This document shows, piece after piece, positions 59,641 through 64,000 of a DNA stretch of 64,000 nucleotides (position 1 is the first letter of the stretch; each line of letters starts with the position of its first letter). The notes beneath the pieces were generated by a model. That model did no database searches, was not told where the DNA came from, and worked only from the letters and a program-made list of their open reading frames with translations. This stretch comes from Brevibacillus panacihumi (GTDB lineage Bacteria > Bacillota > Bacilli > Brevibacillales > Brevibacillaceae), in assembly GCF_003710985.1 (NCBI RefSeq), contig NZ_RHHT01000023.1:44748-108747 (forward strand). The letters are read 5' to 3'. The position numbers and the translations under genes were made by a program.

Positions 59641-60999
59641 TTGAATCTGCAACAAATCAGCAAGCTGCTGGAGGTTGTTTTTGAGAACGCCCATGAGCCG
59701 ATGGTTGTGACGGACAAGGAAGGGAATATTCTCTTGTTCAACCGCAGCTATCGGGAGTTTCTCGGCATTCAGGAAAATGTGATTGGCAAGCCTGTGACGG
59801 AGGTTATTGAAAATACCCGCATGCATATCGTCGGTCGGGAGGGCGTTCCTGAAATTGCGGACATCCAGCAGATCAAAGGGCAAAAGATGATTGCCCACCG
59901 GATCCCGATCATGGATGAGGGACAGGTCATTGCCGTTCTGGGAACGGTGCTGTTCCAGGATGTGAAGGAACTGGCCTCTTTGGCAGCGATGGTCGGACAG
60001 TTGAAGGATGAGTTGACCTATTATAAGAAAGAGCTGCGCCGCAGGCTGGGAGCCACGTATCATTTTGATCAGATCGTCGGCTACAGCCAGAAGATGAAAG
60101 AGCTGAAGAAATTTTCGCAAAAGGTGGCGAAAAGCGACTCCACGGTGCTGATCACCGGAGAGAGTGGGACGGGAAAAGAACTGTTTGCCCATGCGATTCA
60201 TGCGGAGAGCAAGCGGAAGATGGGGCCGTTTATCCGGGTCAACTGTGCGGCCATTCCCGATTCGCTGCTGGAGTCTGAATTATTTGGCTATGAGGAAGGC
60301 GCGTTTACGGGAGCAGCCCGGCGGGGGAAGAAGGGGAAGTTCGAACTGGCGGATCACGGCACGATTCTGCTCGATGAGATCGGGGACATGCCCCTTCCGC
60401 TGCAGGCCAAGCTGCTGCGTGTCCTGCAGGAAAAAGAAGTGGAACGAGTCGGCGCTGTGCGTTCCACGCCGATCGATGTCCGCGTGATCGCGTCGACCAA
60501 CCAGGATCTTCCGGCACTTATCAAGGACGGGAAATTCCGCGCAGACCTCTATTATCGGCTCAACGTGGTTTCGCTTGAGATTCCTCCATTGCGGGAGAGG
60601 CTGGAGGATCTGCCAGAGCTGGTCTCCAATCTGCTCCAGCGTCTGGTGGAATCGACGGGCATCAGCGTCAAATCGATTGATGATGAAGCGTGGAGTGTTT
60701 TGCGCAGCTACTCCTGGCCGGGCAATGTCCGGGAGTTGAACAACGTTTTGGAGCGGGCGCTGCATCTGCTCGAGGGAGATCAACTGAAAAAAGAACATCT
60801 CTGGCTGCCAGCGTCTGTGGAGTCACGGCCGTCCCGACCTGTACAATCGTTAAAGGAAACCTTGGAGCGTGCGGAGAAAGAGGCGCTGCTGATGGCGATG
60901 CAAGAGGCGGAAGGCAACAAGCTGGAGGCGGCCAAACTGCTGAAAATCAGCAAGTCGTCCTTTTATGAGAAATGGGAAAAGCATGGCCTGGCTACCTGA
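59641..60999 (+). CDS. Sigma-54-dependent transcriptional activator with N-terminal PAS domain
   Basis: About 452 residues. PAS sensory domain at residues about 10-120 (LLEVVFENAHEPMVVTDKEGNILLFNRSYREFLGI), then an AAA+ domain with Walker A GESGTGKE, the sigma-54 contact loop GAFTGA, Walker B ILLDEIGDM, arginine-rich sensor regions, and a Fis-type HTH (KEALLMAMQEAEGNKLEAAKLLKISKSSFYEKWEKHG). The start is not an ATG: AGGAGGG (59621-59627) precedes CTG 59635 and TTG 59641; the open frame continues to 59536 inside glutaminase. It needs RpoN/SigL. Its probable target is the -24/-12 promoter 240 bases downstream of its stop. Confidence 0.88.
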   Translation: MNLQQISKLLEVVFENAHEPMVVTDKEGNILLFNRSYREFLGIQENVIGKPVTEVIENTRMHIVGREGVPEIADIQQIKGQKMIAHRIPIMDEGQVIAVLGTVLFQDVKELASLAAMVGQLKDELTYYKKELRRRLGATYHFDQIVGYSQKMKELKKFSQKVAKSDSTVLITGESGTGKELFAHAIHAESKRKMGPFIRVNCAAIPDSLLESELFGYEEGAFTGAARRGKKGKFELADHGTILLDEIGDMPLPLQAKLLRVLQEKEVERVGAVRSTPIDVRVIASTNQDLPALIKDGKFRADLYYRLNVVSLEIPPLRERLEDLPELVSNLLQRLVESTGISVKSIDDEAWSVLRSYSWPGNVRELNNVLERALHLLEGDQLKKEHLWLPASVESRPSRPVQSLKETLERAEKEALLMAMQEAEGNKLEAAKLLKISKSSFYEKWEKHGLAT

Positions 61000-61007
61000 T
61001 GAGAAGA

Positions 61008-61045
61008 GAACTCCTTCTGAGCGTCGATACAGAAGGGGTTTTTTG
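61008..61045 (+). terminator. Terminator of the sigma-54 activator gene
   Basis: AACTCCTTCT (61009-61018) / AGAAGGGGTT (61031-61040) with a 12-base loop, then TTTT. Confidence 0.75.
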
Positions 61046-61047
61046 CT

Positions 61048-61140
61048 TTCCGGATTCGTGGAATATCGGGAGGGGTAGCGGATACAAGGGAACGTTCCGA
61101 TATTCCGGGATTGCGGAAGGGAAATTCCGGATTTCTGGAA
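61048..61140 (+). repeat. Three 16-bp dyads, probable enhancer (UAS) for the sigma-54 activator
   Basis: TTCCGGATTCGTGGAA (61048-61063), TTCCGGGATTGCGGAA (61103-61118) and TTCCGGATTTCTGGAA (61125-61140) share the pattern TTCCGG-N6-GGAA. Copies 2 and 3 start 22 bases apart, two helix turns. A further palindrome GGAACGTTCC is at 61089-61098. Relative to a start near 61252 the copies are centred at about -197, -141 and -119, the usual distance for activator sites. Confidence 0.75.
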
Positions 61141-61225
61141 AAACAGAGGGGGTCTTGGGAGAGGCAGGGCGTATGGAAGTGGAGAAATGCCTGATGAGAA
61201 GGGATTTTCACAAACTTGGAGGCGA

Positions 61226-61242
61226 TTGGCATGCTACTTGCT
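61226..61242 (+). promoter_or_regulatory. Sigma-54 (-24/-12) promoter of the permease-hydroxybutyrate dehydrogenase operon
   Basis: TTGGCATGCTACTTGCT matches the consensus YTGGCACG-N4-TTGCW at nearly every position. The invariant GG (61228-61229) and GC (61240-61241) are separated by ten bases as required. Downstream, the leader to ATG 61384 is about 130 bases with no obvious structure. Confidence 0.87.
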
Positions 61243-61383
61243 TTTATAAACGGTCATGAAAGCGGTTACTTGAGATTGAGCAGGAAGGGGGAAGGGCTAA
61301 ACGCTGTTTTGAATGGATGAAAGGTGATGGAGAAGACAAGCGGCCCTCCAGAGCTGGAGCGGGCCGAACGAAAGGGGCATTGT

Positions 61384-62775
61384 ATGTTTATTGAGGTATT
61401 TTCTATTCTTCTTGCTCTGGGATTATTGATGTTTTTTGCCTACAGGGGTTATCCGGTCATTATTTTCGCGCCGATTTTTACCTTGCTCGCAGTGGTGATG
61501 TCAGGCATTGCGCTGCTGCCTAGCTATACCGAAACCTTCATGGTGAACGCAGCCAATTATGTGAAATCCTTTTTCCCTATCTTTCTATTAGGTGCGGTAT
61601 TCGGAAAAGTGATGGAGATGAGCGGAGCCGCTTCGTCGATTGCTCATCATATCGTCAAAGCCCTGGGCTCCAATCGGGCGATTCTGGCTGTCGTGCTTGC
61701 CTGTTCGATTTTGACCTATGGCGGCGTTTCCTTGTTCGTCGTAGCGTTTGCCGTCTATCCGTTTGCGGCTGCCATTTTCCGCGAAGCCAATATTCCCAAG
61801 CGCTTGATCCCGGGAGCGATTGCGCTGGGTGCCTTCACGTATACGATGGATGCTTTGCCGGGGACTCCGCAGATTCAAAATATCATCCCGACTACCTACT
61901 TCGGCACCGATGCCTATGCGGCACCATTGGTCGGGATTATTGGAGCGATCATGGTATTTGCAGCGGGGATGTACTGGCTGGAACGCCGGCGCAAGCAAGC
62001 AGCAGCTGCCGGGGAAGGATATGGAGAAGGGCATATCAATGAGCCAGAACTGCAAGCGAATCAAAACAAATCCTATATGAACATTTGGCTGGCGATTCTG
62101 CCGCTGGCGATTGTATTGGTCGGAAACTTTCTGTTCAGCCGCAGCGGCCTCTCGGTAGAGGGATGGTATGATGCGAAAATGCTGGAGGAGAGCTTCAAGA
62201 TCGCGAATGTAAAAACGGTGTCTTCCTCCTGGGCCCTGATTCTCGCGCTTGGCTTGGGGATTATTGCCGCCATGCTGATCAATGCAAGGGAAGTAAAAAA
62301 CAAATTGGCTGCGGGATTGTCTACTGCGGCTGCAGGAGCATTGCTTGCCATTTTCAATACGGCTTCCGAGGTTGGATTTGGAAACGTTGTCAAAACACTG
62401 CCTGGTTTTACGGTGATTAAGGAATGGATCGTGGGGGCGAGCAACAATCCGCTGGTGTCAGAAGCGATCGCAGTGAACGTGCTTGCCGGGGTGACAGGTT
62501 CTGCTTCTGGTGGTCTGTCTATCGCGCTGGAAGTGATGGGCAAGCAATACCTGGAGATGGCCAATGCACTGGGAATCAGTCCCGAGCTCTTGCACCGGAT
62601 TGCCTCAATGGCATCGGGCGGGATGGATACTTTGCCTCACAACGGTGCGGTGATCACCCTGTTGGCGATCACAGGCTTGACCCACCGGACGTCGTACAAG
62701 GACATTTTTGCGATTACTGTCGTAAAAACGCTGGCTGTCTTTATCCTGGCGTTCGGTGCCTCCTTGTTCATGTAA
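61384..62775 (+). CDS. GntP-family permease (YxjC-like), probably for 3-hydroxybutyrate or a related short acid
   Basis: A 463-residue polytopic membrane protein of the gluconate:proton symporter (GntP) family: FPIFLLGAVFGKVMEMSGAASSIAHHIVKALGSNRAILAVVLACSILTYGGVSLFVVAFAVYPFAAAIFREANIPKRLIPGAIALGAFTYTMDALPGTPQIQN is the family signature region. B. subtilis yxjC, a relative, lies in an operon with succinyl-CoA:acetoacetate transferase and hydroxybutyrate dehydrogenase, so transport of 3-hydroxybutyrate or acetoacetate is the best guess. ATG 61384 follows AAAGGGG. Driven by the sigma-54 promoter. Confidence 0.87.
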   Translation: MFIEVFSILLALGLLMFFAYRGYPVIIFAPIFTLLAVVMSGIALLPSYTETFMVNAANYVKSFFPIFLLGAVFGKVMEMSGAASSIAHHIVKALGSNRAILAVVLACSILTYGGVSLFVVAFAVYPFAAAIFREANIPKRLIPGAIALGAFTYTMDALPGTPQIQNIIPTTYFGTDAYAAPLVGIIGAIMVFAAGMYWLERRRKQAAAAGEGYGEGHINEPELQANQNKSYMNIWLAILPLAIVLVGNFLFSRSGLSVEGWYDAKMLEESFKIANVKTVSSSWALILALGLGIIAAMLINAREVKNKLAAGLSTAAAGALLAIFNTASEVGFGNVVKTLPGFTVIKEWIVGASNNPLVSEAIAVNVLAGVTGSASGGLSIALEVMGKQYLEMANALGISPELLHRIASMASGGMDTLPHNGAVITLLAITGLTHRTSYKDIFAITVVKTLAVFILAFGASLFM

Positions 62776-62824
62776 AGTCAGCTTAGTCATTCAGATTTGA
62801 AATGTAGAGAGGAGAACCTCAGGT

Positions 62825-63610
62825 ATGGAGAGATTATTGGAGCAAAAAGTGGCAGTCATCACGGGAGCAGCGAGCGGGATCGGCCTGGAAATCGCGCGGA
62901 CGTTCGCCAGGGAAGGCGCCAAAGTCATGATCCTCGATCTGAACCAGGAAGCAGCCCAAGCGGCTGCAGCCCGGTTGCGGGAGGAGGGGCATGAAGCCAT
63001 CAGCAGGGGTTGCGATGTGACGAGCGAAGAGCAAGTTCGCGCGAGCATCGAGAATGCGATTGATACTTTTGGAAGACTGGATGTTTTGGTGAATAATGCG
63101 GGATTGCAGCATGTCTCGCCGATTGAAGATTTTCCGACGGCCAAGTTCGAGCAGATGCTCTCGATTATGTTGACCGCTCCTTTTATCGCGATCAAGCATG
63201 TGTTTCCGATCATGAAGCAGCAGGGCGGCGGACGTATCTTGAATATGGCATCCATCAACGGCTTGATCGGCTTTGCCGGAAAAGCGGCTTATAATAGCGC
63301 TAAACATGGTGTGATCGGGTTGACCAAAGTGGCTGCACTGGAAGGAGCAGCTTCGGGGATTACAGTGAATGCGATTTGTCCCGGGTATGTGAATACGCCG
63401 CTGGTTCAGAACCAGATGGCGGATCTGGCGAAAACGCGTAACGTCCCGCTGGAGAAAGTATTGGAAGAGGTATTGTATCCGCTGGTGCCGCAGAAGCGTC
63501 TGCTCGGCGTGGAGGAAGTGGCAAATTATGCCGCATTTCTGGCCAGTGACAAAGCCCAGGGTGTGACTGGTCAAGCAATTGTGATCGACGGAGGCTATAC
63601 GGCGCAGTAG
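62825..63610 (+). CDS. 3-hydroxybutyrate dehydrogenase (SDR family)
   Basis: A 261-residue SDR: TGAASGIGLEIARTFAREGAKVMILDLNQEAA (acidic residue after strand 2, NAD-dependent), VLVNNAGLQHVSPIEDFPTAKFEQML, catalytic serine in ILNMASINGLIG, YNSAKHGVIGLTKVAALEG, and NAICPGYVNTPLVQNQ. The QHVSPIEDFP, ASINGLIGFAGKAAYNSAKHG and CPGYVNTPLV blocks match D-3-hydroxybutyrate dehydrogenases, which interconvert D-3-hydroxybutyrate and acetoacetate. ATG 62825 with GAGGAGAAC upstream, 49 bases after the permease. No CoA-transferase gene accompanies it in this window. Confidence 0.88.
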   Translation: MERLLEQKVAVITGAASGIGLEIARTFAREGAKVMILDLNQEAAQAAAARLREEGHEAISRGCDVTSEEQVRASIENAIDTFGRLDVLVNNAGLQHVSPIEDFPTAKFEQMLSIMLTAPFIAIKHVFPIMKQQGGGRILNMASINGLIGFAGKAAYNSAKHGVIGLTKVAALEGAASGITVNAICPGYVNTPLVQNQMADLAKTRNVPLEKVLEEVLYPLVPQKRLLGVEEVANYAAFLASDKAQGVTGQAIVIDGGYTAQ

Positions 63611-63623
63611 CTCGCCGCGAAAG

Positions 63624-63665
63624 GACAGGGAGAGCCCAATGGCAACGGGTTTCTCCCTGTTTGTC
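63624..63665 (+). terminator. Terminator before the rrn operon
   Basis: ACAGGGAGA (63625-63633) / TCTCCCTGT (63652-63660) with an inner CCC/GGG pair; only TTTG follows, but the stem is long. Confidence 0.7.
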
Positions 63666-63686
63666 TACTTGTATTAAAAAAAGCTC

Positions 63687-63804
63687 TTGTTTTTGAATTT
63701 CAGATGTGTTAGAGTATTCCTTGTCGCCAACGAGCGATGAACCAAATACGAGAAAAGATACTTAAAAAAAGATCTTGACTCGAACACGCCGGACGTGATA
63801 GAGT
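63687..63804 (+). promoter_or_regulatory. Tandem rrn promoters
   Basis: P1: TTGTTT (63687-63692), 17 bases, TAGAGT (63710-63715). P2: TTGACT (63775-63780), 18 bases, TAGAGT (63799-63804). Both share the unusual -10 TAGAGT. The region 63805-63903 is the 16S leader, with CTCTTTGAAAACTGAACA (typical Bacillales pre-16S leader with BoxA-like antitermination context). Confidence 0.72.
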
Positions 63805-63903
63805 AATAAACGTTCGACAAAAAATGCTCTTTGAAAACTGAACAGCGAAAGCGTTGATGAGTCTATCATTAAATGATTTGCCAGCTTTGAACCAGAAACA
63901 AAC

Positions 63904-64000
63904 TTTATTGGAGAGTTTGATCCTGGCTCAGGACGAACGCTGGCGGCGTGCCTAATACATGCAAGTCGAGCGAGGGTCTTCGGACCCTAGCGGCGGACGG
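63904..64000 (+). rRNA. rrs: 16S ribosomal RNA, 5' end (truncated by the window edge)
   Basis: TTTATTGGAGAGTTTGATCC, then the universal CTGGCTCAGGACGAACGCTGG and CGGCGTGCCTAATACATGCAAGTCGAGCG. The following variable loop (AGGGTCTTCGGACCCT) and AGCGGCGGACGG are of the type found in Brevibacillus. The exact mature 5' end is estimated by comparison with B. subtilis. The rest of the rrn operon lies beyond the window. Confidence 0.97.

Noticed and set aside
61048..61140. Repeats that might suggest a CRISPR or other direct-repeat array
   Set aside because: Only three 16-bp dyads, irregularly spaced (55 and 22 bases), placed exactly where an enhancer for the neighbouring promoter should be. No CRISPR array is visible anywhere in the window.
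60972..61259. A 95-codon plus-strand frame after the sigma-54 activator
   Set aside because: It begins inside the activator gene, runs over the terminator, the three enhancer dyads and the -24/-12 promoter, and has no SD.

Overview
The window comes from a Brevibacillus-like member of the Bacillales (Paenibacillaceae). The last ~100 bases are the 5' end of a 16S rRNA gene whose first variable loop matches Brevibacillus. Spore-germination receptor genes, a KinB-like kinase, strong AGGAGG ribosome-binding sites, frequent TTG/GTG starts and SigA-type promoters agree with this. I see no prophage, insertion sequence, CRISPR array or tRNA. It reads as a chromosomal segment rich in catabolic and transport operons, with most genes on the + strand and leading into an rrn operon.

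Layout. 0-4 kb: end of an oligopeptide ABC importer (DppD/DppF type) joined to an aldehyde dehydrogenase and a putrescine aminotransferase. 4.2-8.5 kb: spore germinant-receptor operon in the order A-C-D-B, with the A gene broken by a T9 homopolymer. 8.7-15.4 kb: IclR regulator, 5-oxoprolinase (PxpB, PxpC, PxpA), an NRAMP-like transporter, YcsI and an NCS2 permease. 15.6-22 kb: YebC-family protein, subtilase, VOC protein, AraC regulator, a SET-domain protein overlapping a PD-(D/E)XK-like protein, and an M48 protease. 22.1-29.8 kb: molybdenum hydroxylase locus (MFS permease, XdhC, LysR, CoxG/M/S/L-like subunits). 29.9-34.2 kb: small Ig-like protein and a Fur-boxed efeOBU operon. 34.4-39.4 kb: two small paralogous beta-rich proteins followed by three glycosyltransferases and a pyruvyltransferase-like protein. 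39.5-43.2 kb: PhzF protein, LysR, flavin monooxygenase-like protein and a split-barrel FMN protein. 43.3-48.4 kb: persulfide/sulfur-trafficking operon under CsoR/CstR-type operators, then a TlpA-type protein and MocA. 48.4-54.7 kb: yvaFED-like operon, CadC-type repressor, heavy-metal P-type ATPase, and an MFS exporter behind a leader RNA. 54.9-57 kb: acyl-CoA dehydrogenase and SDR. 57-63.6 kb: orphan KinB-like kinase, glutaminase, sigma-54 activator, then a sigma-54 promoter driving a GntP-family permease and a 3-hydroxybutyrate dehydrogenase. 63.6-64 kb: tandem rrn promoters and 16S start.

The most rewarding non-coding signals are: a leader before the MFS exporter (53.27-53.42 kb) in which a 15-bp helix competes with a terminator/SD-sequestering hairpin; three copies of a 16-bp dyad placed as an enhancer upstream of a near-consensus -24/-12 promoter (61.05-61.24 kb); a pair of inverted CsoR/CstR-like operators around the sulfur promoter; a promoter block shared by both transcription units flanking the molybdoenzyme LysR gene; and nested palindromes in front of the IclR gene. 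Gene functions are assigned by recognising families from the translated sequence. No database search was run.
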